DNA from: Chitinivibrionales bacterium
GTDB taxonomy: Bacteria > Fibrobacterota > Chitinivibrionia > Chitinivibrionales > WJKA01
Reading direction: 5' to 3'
Assembly: GCA_014728295.1 (NCBI GenBank)
Contig: WJLW01000013.1
Coordinates: 1 to 58,401, forward strand
DNA: 58,401 nt
Shown: positions 1 through 8,424 of the stretch, one piece after another
How positions within the stretch are numbered: the first letter of the stretch is position 1
Layout of the letters: each line of letters opens with the position of its first letter
Notes under the pieces: model-generated
Told to the model about the DNA's origin: nothing
The model's database searches: none
Seen by the model: only the letters and a program-made list of their open reading frames with translations
Position numbers and translations under genes: made by a program

Positions 1-690
1 GGTGGTTCCATTCAGGGCGGGGATATTTTTTTCATCGGCATACCGGACAAAATCCTCGATGCGATTTAGAATCGACATTGCTTGCGTGCGTCCGCCTGCC
101 GCGTCCGGTTTGGTCATAATCCCGGTATCAAACGCAATGCTGCCGCAGAGAGGGGCGCTGGCATAGTGATGCCGGCTTTCGGTGCTTGGCAGATTAACCG
201 GAATTTGACGCGCCCGGTTGTAAAACGCAGTAAATACGCGGTACGGGGATCCTTTGCCCTTTGTTGCCTGTTGCGGACTCGTCAAAAGCGCGTCGGAAAA
301 CGTATGGAAATCGATGCACGCTTGCCTGCAGGTCCGGGCAATATCATTGTCACGAGCTCGGCTGAACGGGGTATAGTCTTCATTGACATAGACGGCATCG
401 AACGCGTGAGCGTGCAGCATTTTTCCGACAACCTCGTGAGCCACCCCCTTAAAAAAGTGTAATGTGCCCTTGCGTTCGGCAATGGCGTTTTTCAATTCGA
501 TGAGCGAGTGGATCATGAAATCATATGCAGCAGCACCTTTGTAGGGATTGTCCTTGATTTGACGGTCGTCAAAGACGAAACAGGCCGTTACCTGCCGGGA
601 ATCGCGCATGGCGGCATTCAAGCCGGTATTGTCCTCGACACGCAGATCGCGGCGAAAGATGAAGAGTGTGTTACGATACTTTTTGTGCAT
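1..690 (-). CDS. phr: Deoxyribodipyrimidine photolyase, N-terminal part (runs off window)
   Basis: The first 230 residues of a photolyase/cryptochrome-family protein are visible; the frame leaves the window at base 1. It opens with TLFIFRRDLRVEDNTGL, the classic first strand and RxDLRxxDN motif of the N-terminal Rossmann (antenna) domain. It continues with ACFVFDD and with VYVNEDYTPFSRARD, the family's nucleotide-pocket region. Photolyases use FADH- and blue light to split cyclobutane pyrimidine dimers, but the FAD-binding catalytic half is outside the window, so activity and subclass cannot be judged. The ATG at 690 overlaps the last 20 bases of rsmI, so the two are probably translationally coupled in a proS-rsmI-phr transcript. 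A cryptochrome-like non-repair role cannot be excluded. Confidence 0.85.
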   Translation of the reverse strand, partial: MHKKYRNTLFIFRRDLRVEDNTGLNAAMRDSRQVTACFVFDDRQIKDNPYKGAAAYDFMIHSLIELKNAIAERKGTLHFFKGVAHEVVGKMLHAHAFDAVYVNEDYTPFSRARDNDIARTCRQACIDFHTFSDALLTSPQQATKGKGSPYRVFTAFYNRARQIPVNLPSTESRHHYASAPLCGSIAFDTGIMTKPDAAGGRTQAMSILNRIEDFVRYADEKNIPALNGTT

Positions 691-1396
691 CCTGAGCCGG
701 TGACGATTTGATGAATTTCTTATTATTTCCCGCGATTACTACCGTAATTTCACCTTTGATATTTTTGCCGTCGAGCTGGGTGTTTAGTTCTGCCAGCCAG
801 CCCCGGTAGATACGCTCAAACTTTTTCGTCAGCTCAACACATACCGCCGCCCTGCGATTTCCCAGAACATCAAATGCATCACCAAGAAGCCGGTGGATCC
901 GAAAAGGTGATTCATACAAAATAAGCGTGTGTGGCGCCGCTTTTTCCGCGCTCAGAAAATTCTTGCGTTGACCGCTTTTTCTGGGGGGAAATCCCATGAA
1001 AGTATAACTTGACACAGGCAACCCGGACATGACCAACGCCGCCTGCGCGGCCGAGGGGCCCGGTATCACCTCGATGCGGTGATTGCCCGACGCAACATCA
1101 GCAATGACGCGATATCCGGGATCGCTGATCGATGGATAGCCTGCATTTGAGCACAGTGCTATATTCTTGCCGCTCTCCAACAAGTCAACAATGCGTTTGC
1201 CGGCGGATTGCTCGTTGTGCTCGTGATAGGCGAATACAATCGCAGGAACGGCAATATTGTATTTATTGAACAGGAATGTTGTCTTGCGGGTATCTTCGCA
1301 AGCAAGTGCATCGACCTCGCCGAGGATCCGTACGGCACGAAAGGTGATATCTTCGGCATTGCCTATAGGGGTGGCGATAACATAGAGCGTCGCCAT
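671..1396 (-). CDS. rsmI: 16S rRNA (cytidine1402-2'-O)-methyltransferase RsmI
   Basis: This 241-residue protein is a SAM-dependent tetrapyrrole-methylase-fold enzyme that 2'-O-methylates C1402 of 16S rRNA in the decoding centre. Family landmarks are all present: the N-terminal MATLYVIATPIGNAEDIT, the ALACEDTRKT stretch near residue 35, the IPGPSAAQAALVMSGLP loop and FMGFPPRKSGQR. An upstream in-frame ATG at 1492 exists, but I chose the ATG at 1396 because the family consensus starts there and it sits 2 bases after the proS stop. The 3' end overlaps the photolyase start. The protein is slightly shorter than the usual 270-290 residues, ending soon after the core. Confidence 0.93.
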   Translation of the reverse strand: MATLYVIATPIGNAEDITFRAVRILGEVDALACEDTRKTTFLFNKYNIAVPAIVFAYHEHNEQSAGKRIVDLLESGKNIALCSNAGYPSISDPGYRVIADVASGNHRIEVIPGPSAAQAALVMSGLPVSSYTFMGFPPRKSGQRKNFLSAEKAAPHTLILYESPFRIHRLLGDAFDVLGNRRAAVCVELTKKFERIYRGWLAELNTQLDGKNIKGEITVVIAGNNKKFIKSSPAQDAQKVS

Positions 1397-1398
1397 AG

Positions 1399-2922
1399 TC
1401 AATATGATTTCCCGAATATGACGCGCCGGCTGCTGGGCTTGCCGCTGATCACACACGTACCGGTTTCTTCGGGTGCATCCTGCGGAATGCATCTGATCGT
1501 TACATTCAGATCATTCTTGATCTTCTCCTCCACCTCGGCTTCGCCGCTCCAGTGGCACGAGGCAAAACCGCCGTGGATTTCCGGTTGCTCATTGTTTGCA
1601 GGAGTAAAAAATTCGTAAAACTCGTCTTTGCTGTTGATCTCGTGCGTGTGTGATTGCCGGAAAGCCAGCGCATCGGTGAGCATGGTGCTTTGAATGTCAT
1701 CGAGTATGCCGGGAAGGGAAGCCACAAATTCAGCACGCGGCATGCTCTGTTTGCCCCAGCGCTCTTTGTCGCGCCGGGCCATGAATACTGCATCCTGTGC
1801 AATGTCGCGCGGTCCGATTTCGGCCCAGACCGGTACGCCTTTTTTGATCCACGACCATACTTTATCGCCGCCGCGCGCTTCTCTTGTGTCAAGCTCAACC
1901 CGGATCGGCTCTCCGTTGAAATGCCGGTCTTGGATTTCTCGCTGCAGCTTTGTGCAGTATTCAAGTACCTCGCTCTTCGCTGCATCCTGGTGAACTACCG
2001 GCAGCAACGCGACGTGGTGCGGTGCCAGGCGCGGCGGCAGACGCAAACCATTGTCATCACTGTGAGTCATTATCAATCCACCGATCAGCCGGGTCGAAAC
2101 TCCCCATGACGTGGTCCAGCCAAGCTCTTCAACTCCCTGGTCGTTGAGGAATGTGATGCCGGATGCTTCGGCAAAATTGCGGCCCAGGAAATGGGATGTG
2201 CCGGCCTGCAATGCCTTGCGATCCTGCATCATGGCTTCGATGCAATACGTTGCTACCGCCCCGGGAAAGCGCTCCTGGGCGGTTTTTTCGCCTTTGATGA
2301 CCGGCATGGCCATATAGTTTTGCGCGAAGTCGGCGTAAACCTCAAGCATACGAGCAGTCTCTTCTTCCGCCTCCTTGCGGGTGGCGTGAACGGTGTGCCC
2401 TTCCTGCCAGAGAAATTCGGCGGTCCGCAGAAACAGGCGCGTACGCATCTCCCAGCGAACGACATTGGCCCACTGGTTGATAAGCAGAGGCAAATCCCGA
2501 TACGATTGCACCCATTTGGCAAACATGGCCCCGATAATCGTTTCCGAAGTCGGGCGCACAATGTAGGGCTCTTCGAGTTCTCCGGCCGGAATAAGCTTGC
2601 CGTCCGGCCCCGCTTCCAGGCGATGATGGGTAACCACTGCGCATTCTTTGGCAAATCCCTCTACGTGTTCGGCTTCTTTTTCAAGAAAGCTCTTGGGAAT
2701 AAACAACGGAAAGTAAGCATTGACATGTCCGGTTGCCTTGAACATGCCGTCGAGTACCCGCTGAATGTTTTCCCACAGGCTGTAGCCCCAGGGCTTGATT
2801 ACCATGCAGCCGCGCACCGGTGAGACTTCCGCCAAATCAGCCGCCTTGATCACCTGCTGGTACCATTCGGGATAATTGTCCTGCCGTGTGGGGGTGATTG
2901 CCGTTTTGTGCTTTTTCGCCAT
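1399..2922 (-). CDS. proS: Prolyl-tRNA synthetase, archaeal/eukaryal type
   Basis: This 507-residue class II synthetase charges tRNA-Pro with proline in the cytoplasm. It belongs to the shorter type without the bacterial INS editing insertion. Class II motif 1 and 2 regions are visible as EEPYIVRPTSET and FLRTAEFLWQEGHTVH, and motif 3 lies in the GLIMTHSDDNGLRLPPRLAP region. The C-terminal domain ends in FGKSY; a terminal tyrosine is characteristic of this type. Many bacteria carry this form, so it is not by itself evidence of recent transfer. It is the first gene of a probable proS-rsmI-phr transcript. The region upstream is shared with the divergently transcribed NamZ operon. Confidence 0.95.
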   Translation of the reverse strand: MAKKHKTAITPTRQDNYPEWYQQVIKAADLAEVSPVRGCMVIKPWGYSLWENIQRVLDGMFKATGHVNAYFPLFIPKSFLEKEAEHVEGFAKECAVVTHHRLEAGPDGKLIPAGELEEPYIVRPTSETIIGAMFAKWVQSYRDLPLLINQWANVVRWEMRTRLFLRTAEFLWQEGHTVHATRKEAEEETARMLEVYADFAQNYMAMPVIKGEKTAQERFPGAVATYCIEAMMQDRKALQAGTSHFLGRNFAEASGITFLNDQGVEELGWTTSWGVSTRLIGGLIMTHSDDNGLRLPPRLAPHHVALLPVVHQDAAKSEVLEYCTKLQREIQDRHFNGEPIRVELDTREARGGDKVWSWIKKGVPVWAEIGPRDIAQDAVFMARRDKERWGKQSMPRAEFVASLPGILDDIQSTMLTDALAFRQSHTHEINSKDEFYEFFTPANNEQPEIHGGFASCHWSGEAEVEEKIKNDLNVTIRCIPQDAPEETGTCVISGKPSSRRVIFGKSY

Positions 2923-3202
2923 GCGTTCTCGCTTTCGTGAAGTATAGAGTGACTTGTGACAATTGACGCATTACGGGAAGCAATGAAGGCGCCCCCCTCG
3001 CCGAAGGCGAAATTTCATCGTCGGCCGCAACAGGATGAAGTAAAAAATATAAAACGGGATAAACTCCTCGATGCGGATGCAAGATATAAAGTTGAAGTTG
3101 GGGTGTATTTTAGGCCGATTTAGTCAGCCGGCGACGCTAATATCTATTTTTTCAGCTGCGCGTGATTGAATGCTTTACGTACCAGGCAACAAAGGAATAT
3201 TT
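2923..3202. promoter_or_regulatory. Divergent intergenic region between proS and namZ
   Basis: These 280 bases separate two divergent operons and must hold promoters for both. I see no RNA gene and no convincing pair of -35/-10 boxes. A small hairpin (TCGCC-GAA-GGCGA, 2998-3010) is present without a T tract. Apparent short reading frames here have no recognisable content. Confidence 0.4.
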
Positions 3203-4387
3203 GTGAAAACTCGCTCCGGACTCGATCGTATTTCGGCATCGTTTCCCGAAAAGCTGCGCGGCAGCACGATTGGCTTGCTTTGCCATGCAGCCTCGGTTCG
3301 GTCGGACCTAGTGCACGCAATTGACGTTTTCGATGAGCAGCCGTCCTGCAGCCTTGCTGCTGTTTTCGGTCCTCAGCACGGGTTGCACGGCCAGACACAG
3401 GACAACATGGTCGAGTGGGAAGGTGCCCGGCATGCCGTGCTCAACATTCCGGTATACAGCCTATACGGCGCCAAGCGCAAACCGACCCGCACTATGCTCG
3501 AACCGCTTGACGCATTGGTAATTGACTTGCAGGATGTCGGTGCGCGTCCGTATACCTACCTCTGGACCGTCAAGCTATGCCTGGAAGCATGCGCCGAAAC
3601 CGGTACATCAGTCTGGATTCTGGATCGTCCCAATCCAATTGCCGCAATCGATATCGACGGCCCGATGATATCGACTGAGTTCTTCTCGTTTGTCGGCGGA
3701 GCCCATCTGCCTCTGTGTCATCGCATGACACTTGGTGAAATTGGCCGAATGCTGCAGCAGGAATATTTTCCCGGTGTTGATCTCACCGTGGTTGAAATGC
3801 AGGACTGGTATCGCAATTCCCTCTGGGATGAAACCGGATTGCCCTGGGTACTGCCTTCTCCCAACATGCCTACCCTCGACACGGCGCTTGTCTATCCGGG
3901 GCAGGTGCTGCTGGAGGCGACTACTTTGTCGGAAGGCAGGGGTACGACCCGGCCGTTCGAGCTCTTCGGTGCACCGTATCTTGATCGTGAGAAATTTGAG
4001 CTCTGTTTCAAGAGCTGGAATCTTCCCGCCTGCCGGTTGCGGGCGCATGATTTTCAGCCGACGTTTCAGAAATGGGCCGGTGGGTATTGCGTTGGATGGC
4101 AGGTGCATGTCACGAATGCGCGTGAGTACCGGCCGGTGCTGACAACATTTGCGTTGCTTGATAGTGCCCGACGCGCTGGCGGCGACCACTTTGCTTTTAA
4201 CAATCCGCCCTACGAATACGAATACGGCAAAATGCCGTTTGACATTCTCGCCGGTGATAGCACGTGGCGCGAGCTTCTGCTTGACGGATGCACTCGTGTA
4301 TCCCTGGTCGAGATGTGGCGGCATTCATATCAGGAGTTTAAAAAATATTGTGGAAATTGCGCCCGCTATAAGGAAGAATCCGCATGA
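3203..4387 (+). CDS. namZ: Exo-beta-N-acetylmuramidase NamZ-like (DUF1343, GH171)
   Basis: This 394-residue protein matches the DUF1343/NamZ family, whose characterised Bacillus member cleaves terminal MurNAc from peptidoglycan fragments. Landmarks include FGPQHGLHGQTQDNM near residue 55, IPVYSLYG, LDALVIDLQDVGARPYTY, WILDRPNP, SFVGGAHLPLCHRMTLGE and TTLSEGRGTTRPFELFGAP. I chose the GTG at 3203 because AAAGGAA (3191-3197) sits five bases upstream and family members begin close to this point; a TTG/ATG-type start at 3170 is the alternative. No signal peptide is visible with this start, suggesting cytoplasmic action on imported fragments. It overlaps the next gene by four bases, and the following MurU- and AmgK-like genes fit its product, free MurNAc. 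Confidence 0.88.
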   Translation: MKTRSGLDRISASFPEKLRGSTIGLLCHAASVRSDLVHAIDVFDEQPSCSLAAVFGPQHGLHGQTQDNMVEWEGARHAVLNIPVYSLYGAKRKPTRTMLEPLDALVIDLQDVGARPYTYLWTVKLCLEACAETGTSVWILDRPNPIAAIDIDGPMISTEFFSFVGGAHLPLCHRMTLGEIGRMLQQEYFPGVDLTVVEMQDWYRNSLWDETGLPWVLPSPNMPTLDTALVYPGQVLLEATTLSEGRGTTRPFELFGAPYLDREKFELCFKSWNLPACRLRAHDFQPTFQKWAGGYCVGWQVHVTNAREYRPVLTTFALLDSARRAGGDHFAFNNPPYEYEYGKMPFDILAGDSTWRELLLDGCTRVSLVEMWRHSYQEFKKYCGNCARYKEESA

Positions 4388-5319
4388 TTTGCTTTATTCT
4401 TGGTGCAGGATTCGGTACGCGTATGCAGCCGCTTTCGGAACATGTTCCCAAAGCGCTCGTTCCGGTTGCAGGGCGGCCGCTACTTGAACGGCGGCTTGAG
4501 TTTCTGTCGCAGTTTCCGTTTTCACAATTCGGCGTCAATGCGCATTATTTCGCCGACCAGATGTTTGCGTTTCGCAAGACATCAGCGCACGCGTTCGAGC
4601 TCTTTCACGAAAAAGAAAAAATTTTAGGTACGGGCGGGGGGCTTCGGTTTGCCGCGGATTTTCTGGCCGGAGAAGATACCTTTTGTGTTACCAATGCGGA
4701 ACCGCTGGTATATGTCGATATGGCTTCGATTATTGCCCAATTCGAGCGGACCGATTGTCTCGGTGCGCTGGTCGCTCGACCGGTCGGATCTAACGGGACA
4801 ATTTACTATGACAAGCAATCCCGTGAATATGCCGGGCCGCGCACCGAACTCACCCCCGAACCTTCGCTGTCGTCTGCGGATTACCTCTGCATCGCCTTGT
4901 ATCGCAGAGAAATTCTGGGGCTTTTGAAAAATGACGACTTCTCTATTTTGCCTGTCTGGAAGCGGGCGCAGGCGGCCGGGCACAGCGTTAAAATTATCGA
5001 GGCACAACCATCGTATGTCAAGGATATCGGTACTATAGCACATCTTGCCGAACTGCATTTCGATCTGCTGGATGAAAAAGTTGCCCTTGATATGACTGAT
5101 GAGCTGAAAATTGATACCCGCAAAAAAATTGCTTTTGACCGGCGCCTTGCCAAACAAGAACGCTCCGCGCTCAAGGAATATGCATGGTGCGAATGCCGTT
5201 CACTTCCCGGGGTAATCAGCATACGTAAATCACTTATATTACCTGAGGTGAACATACCCAAGCTACCTGCCATCGAGAATACCATGCTTACGCCCTGGGG
5301 AGCATTCAACTTTGCCTGA
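4384..5319 (+). CDS. murU: MurU-like N-acetylmuramate-1-phosphate uridylyltransferase
   Basis: This 311-residue nucleotidyltransferase shows the sugar-nucleotidyltransferase signature ILGAGFGTRMQPLSEHVPKAL at its N-terminus, then GTGGGLRFAADFL and the metal/sugar region. Family knowledge plus context points to MurU, which converts MurNAc-1-phosphate and UTP to UDP-MurNAc and bypasses de novo synthesis (and the fosfomycin target MurA). A mannose-1-phosphate guanylyltransferase-like role is the main alternative, because MurU belongs to that superfamily. The ATG overlaps the namZ stop by four bases and the kinase start lies inside its last codons, so the three are almost certainly co-translated. 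The C-terminal 70 residues are less typical of the family. Confidence 0.8.
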   Translation: MICFILGAGFGTRMQPLSEHVPKALVPVAGRPLLERRLEFLSQFPFSQFGVNAHYFADQMFAFRKTSAHAFELFHEKEKILGTGGGLRFAADFLAGEDTFCVTNAEPLVYVDMASIIAQFERTDCLGALVARPVGSNGTIYYDKQSREYAGPRTELTPEPSLSSADYLCIALYRREILGLLKNDDFSILPVWKRAQAAGHSVKIIEAQPSYVKDIGTIAHLAELHFDLLDEKVALDMTDELKIDTRKKIAFDRRLAKQERSALKEYAWCECRSLPGVISIRKSLILPEVNIPKLPAIENTMLTPWGAFNFA

Positions 5320-6319
5320 ACCCGCGATTACCCTGACTCCTGCCCAGATTGATTTCCTTTCCCAAACAATCGATTCGTTTACCGTGGACACCTGGCATAC
5401 CGAAATTGCCGGGTATGCCGGTTCCGATCGTCATTTCATTCGGGTAGTTAATCATGCTGCGGCGAGTTCGTTTATTCTGGTTGTATGGAACAGCCACGAG
5501 AATGATTGGCATCGCTTTCTGCATATAGAAAAAGATGTTTCCAAGCTGGTGAATTTCCTGCCGCTGGTTTATGCGCATGATGATTTGCACGGTCTCATTC
5601 TGGAAGAAGATTGCGGAACGAGCACTCTGCGCAAAATGTGCAATGGTGAGGGGAATTCGGATGTGATGCTGGATGCCTACAAGAAAGTAATTGACAGCCT
5701 GATTTTATGGCAAAGCCTTGATCCGAAAGCATGCACAACTATAACCGCCAGAACAATGGATCGGAGCATGTTCGAATGGGAAAGTGATTACTTTGCTACG
5801 CATTGTGTAACCGAATATTTCGGTTGTGATCACCTGCTGCATGGCGGTTGGCATGCGGAACGTAAAGAAATTGCGAAGCAGGCGGCTGCTTTGCCGCAGG
5901 TCGTTATTCACCGAGATTTTCAATCGGAGAATATCCTGTTCAAATCGGATTCTGTAAAATTTGTAGACTTTCAGGGAGCACGTCTGGGTCCGGCCGAATA
6001 CGATCTTGCCTCCCTGCTGTTTGATCCGTACATTTCGCAGATTGATAATGCCCTGGTAAACACGCTGGTAGCATACTATTACGACTGCAAGGGAGCTTCT
6101 CAGCAGCCGCGTGATGCTTTCTGGATTTGTGCTGTGCAAAGGCTTATGCAGGCCCTTGGAGCTTATGGCAATTTATCCATACACAAGGACAAAAAGTGGT
6201 ATCGGGAGTTTATTCCCACCGCACTGGGGCGTTTGGAGCTTGCAGTTAATAAAACGGACGGGTTTGCGCACATCAAGAGCATAATCAACTGCTGTGGCAA
6301 TAAACTAAGTACAGCATAG
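5312..6319 (+). CDS. amgK: AmgK-like N-acetylmuramate/N-acetylglucosamine kinase
   Basis: This 335-residue protein has the aminoglycoside-phosphotransferase fold. The Brenner motif VIHRDFQSENILF (catalytic Asp and metal-binding Asn) is followed by VKFVDFQGARLGPAEYDLASLL, where DFQ replaces the usual DFG, as in AmgK proteins. AmgK phosphorylates the anomeric carbon of MurNAc, giving the substrate of MurU. The TTG at 5312 is preceded by GGGGAG and overlaps the murU stop by eight bases. In this position, directly behind NamZ and MurU, a sugar anomeric kinase is far likelier than an antibiotic-resistance kinase. Substrate preference between MurNAc and GlcNAc cannot be read from sequence. Confidence 0.82.
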   Translation: MPEPAITLTPAQIDFLSQTIDSFTVDTWHTEIAGYAGSDRHFIRVVNHAAASSFILVVWNSHENDWHRFLHIEKDVSKLVNFLPLVYAHDDLHGLILEEDCGTSTLRKMCNGEGNSDVMLDAYKKVIDSLILWQSLDPKACTTITARTMDRSMFEWESDYFATHCVTEYFGCDHLLHGGWHAERKEIAKQAAALPQVVIHRDFQSENILFKSDSVKFVDFQGARLGPAEYDLASLLFDPYISQIDNALVNTLVAYYYDCKGASQQPRDAFWICAVQRLMQALGAYGNLSIHKDKKWYREFIPTALGRLELAVNKTDGFAHIKSIINCCGNKLSTA

Positions 6320-6425
6320 TTGCCTCCTCGCTTCAGCCGGCCGCAAGCTTGTGTTACCGTCTGAGGGAGTGGTATTTTTTAATTGCTTTTCCCATTCGTG
6401 CAACTTTTATATGGAGTCGGATTTC

Positions 6426-6809
6426 ATGCGTATGAAGTTACTTCTTCGAGCAACATCATGTCTGCTATGCTTTGCGGCCTGCAGCTCACAATATCCCTTC
6501 CTCACACGCGCCGAAAGTGTCAAAGCGGGAATTCTCAAAAATGATTGCGTCAAGCATAATGTCACTTCTGCCAATATTGCCGTGGCGGATTCGCTGCATG
6601 GCTTAGCAACCTCACTCATGAATAATGGTAAAAGTAAACAGGCATATTCTTTCATGTATATTGCCACCGTGTACTATCGCATTGCAATGGCCAAACACGG
6701 CTACGAAGAGACGTCCAGGCAAATAGCGACGCTCGAATCATCTATTGCACAGGCAAAAGAGCAATTGGCAACCTACAGCCGTGTACTTGATGAACTGAAT
6801 GGACAATAA
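6426..6809 (+). CDS. Small helical lipoprotein
   Basis: This 127-residue protein starts at the ATG at 6426, with GGAG nine bases upstream. Its N-terminus, MRMKLLLRATSCLLCFAACSS, is a lipoprotein signal with an AAC lipobox around residue 19. The mature part is helical and ends in a coiled-coil-like stretch (QIATLESSIAQAKEQLATY). It resembles the small DUF4398-type lipoproteins that often precede OmpA-family genes, but I would not assign the family firmly. The OmpA-family gene follows after 14 bases, so an envelope partnership is likely. Confidence 0.7.
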   Translation: MRMKLLLRATSCLLCFAACSSQYPFLTRAESVKAGILKNDCVKHNVTSANIAVADSLHGLATSLMNNGKSKQAYSFMYIATVYYRIAMAKHGYEETSRQIATLESSIAQAKEQLATYSRVLDELNGQ

Positions 6810-6823
6810 GCCGGGAGGCGAGA

Positions 6824-7762
6824 ATGAATAGATTATTGATCGGATTGCTTTTGATATTCATGCACCTGCATCGCAGTGTTGCAGAGAATGCGTCGCCCTG
6901 GGATGAAAAGCCCGGTGCTGCTTCTATCGCCGCCAGACCGAGCAGCTCTACCTTCGAGACGTTACAGCAGATGCAGGATGTGCTTGACAAAGAGTTTAAG
7001 TCTATAGCTCCGGTTGCACCGGCACACGAAACGGATTTGTACCTTGAAGCATCGGCCCGCATCGAAGCCTCAAGGGATATCGTGGCGAAAAAACCCGACA
7101 GCAAGGAAGGGCGGGGCCATTTTTGTGCCTGCTCACTCTTGACGCATGCGGCTCTGGTGCAGTTTGCCGTTACCGCAAACGAGTCCAGAATCGAAAGCTT
7201 ACACAACGAGCGGACCCGGATTCTGAGTGATCTCAATGCGATACAAGAAAAGATCATCGAAAACGAGCGCAGCGCCGCCTCACAGCTTAAAGCCGAACTC
7301 GATTCCGAAAAAGAAAAAATGCAGAAATTACAAGAAGAGGCCAATAAAAAATTCGGAGAATTGCAAAGTGCGCTGATTCAGGTAAGCCAGGATGCACGCG
7401 GCACCATAATTTCTATGTCGGATATTCTGTTCGATATCGGCAAGGCGACGCTTACCAGTGATCTCAAAACCAGCCTGGCAAAGATTGCCGGTATCCTGCT
7501 GGTATTCAAAAATTCAAAAGTAATCATCGAAGGGCATACCGACAATCAGGGGGCGGAAGAATTCAACCAGAAACTATCCGAAAACCGGGCCGCCAACGTC
7601 ATGGAGTTTCTTGTCGAGCAAGGAGTTTCGGCATCACGCCTGAAAGCTGTGGGCTATGCCTTTCACCGACCTATTGCCGACAACGATACCAGAGAAGGAC
7701 GCCAGAAAAACCGGCGGGTCGATCTGGTTGTTCAGGAGCAAAAAAAGATAACCGGCCAGTAA
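6824..7762 (+). CDS. OmpA-family peptidoglycan-binding protein with coiled coil
   Basis: This 312-residue secreted protein begins with a signal peptide (RLLIGLLLIFMHLHRSVA). A helical middle contains a charged coiled coil at about residues 125-190 (QLKAELDSEKEKMQKLQEEA). A C-terminal OmpA/MotB domain at about 200-305 carries the diagnostic IIEGHTDNQGAEEFNQKLSE and LKAVGYAFHRPIADNDTREG segments that bind diaminopimelate in peptidoglycan. No beta-barrel is visible, so this is a periplasmic tether, not a porin. It follows the small lipoprotein closely and is convergent with the Nudix gene four bases beyond its stop. AAAAAGATAACC at its end is not a terminator. Confidence 0.88.
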   Translation: MNRLLIGLLLIFMHLHRSVAENASPWDEKPGAASIAARPSSSTFETLQQMQDVLDKEFKSIAPVAPAHETDLYLEASARIEASRDIVAKKPDSKEGRGHFCACSLLTHAALVQFAVTANESRIESLHNERTRILSDLNAIQEKIIENERSAASQLKAELDSEKEKMQKLQEEANKKFGELQSALIQVSQDARGTIISMSDILFDIGKATLTSDLKTSLAKIAGILLVFKNSKVIIEGHTDNQGAEEFNQKLSENRAANVMEFLVEQGVSASRLKAVGYAFHRPIADNDTREGRQKNRRVDLVVQEQKKITGQ

Positions 7763-7766
7763 TTGC

Positions 7767-8417
7767 TTATCGGGCTGAACGCCATTCTTCAAATAAAAAG
7801 AGTGCCAGTCGAACTTGTGCTGAAGTTGCCTGTGCTTTGGCCTCTTGCGGCGATTTCAGCGTTACCTGAATATTTTCACCCTCTTGCCTCGAGCCTGTTA
7901 AGCGACCCTCCAGGCTTTTAAATTCAGCATCGTTCATGTCAATTTCGCATGCGTACAGGTGAATTGCCTCGTCATGCAGGCCGGGAGACGTGTACATGGG
8001 TTTGTCCGTGAGTGGAATGAGTGCTTCTTCTGAAACGGTGATACCCGTTTCCTCATGCAATTCTGAGATCATCACCGCTTTGGGAGTATCGACATTGCGA
8101 TCTAGCATCCCCGCCGGAAATTCAAGGCTCATATGCCCGTTGCCGATACGGCGCTGCAGCACCATTACGAATTTTTCCTCTGCGGTGCCGCTATTTTTTA
8201 ATAACGGAACGACCACACAAGCGTCACCGCGAATGAGCAGGTAGGGAAGTAATTCACGTCCTTCGTCATCGGTGACGCTGGTTGTAAACAAGCCGAACAG
8301 AAATTCTCCGTTGCGTTTGTTAAGAATGTGCACGGGGGTGATTTTTCGACAGGTGCATCCGGCCTGCTGAATGCGTTTCAGCCAGGTTTGAATTTTGGGT
8401 TCGCCCATTATATCCAT
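7767..8417 (-). CDS. Nudix hydrolase, ADP-ribose pyrophosphatase-like
   Basis: This 216-residue protein carries a Nudix fold: FPAGMLDRNVDTPKAVMISELHEETGITV around residues 110-140 is the Nudix box in outline. The box is imperfect: the glutamate that normally follows the loop is offset, and the usual REL is SEL, while the metal-binding EExG core is intact. YTSPGLHDEAIHLYAC downstream resembles ADP-ribose pyrophosphatases. Substrate is not determinable. The ATG at 8417 was chosen over the one at 8408 because a GGTAACGG stretch lies upstream; either gives nearly the same protein. It starts eight bases after the SpmAB stop, so both are likely on one transcript. Confidence 0.8.
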   Translation of the reverse strand: MDIMGEPKIQTWLKRIQQAGCTCRKITPVHILNKRNGEFLFGLFTTSVTDDEGRELLPYLLIRGDACVVVPLLKNSGTAEEKFVMVLQRRIGNGHMSLEFPAGMLDRNVDTPKAVMISELHEETGITVSEEALIPLTDKPMYTSPGLHDEAIHLYACEIDMNDAEFKSLEGRLTGSRQEGENIQVTLKSPQEAKAQATSAQVRLALFLFEEWRSAR

Positions 8418-8424
8418 AGTGCCG

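Noticed and set aside
2837..3082. Minus-strand frame overlapping the proS start and running into its upstream region
   Set aside because: It overlaps the conserved N-terminus of ProRS in another frame and has no recognisable content.
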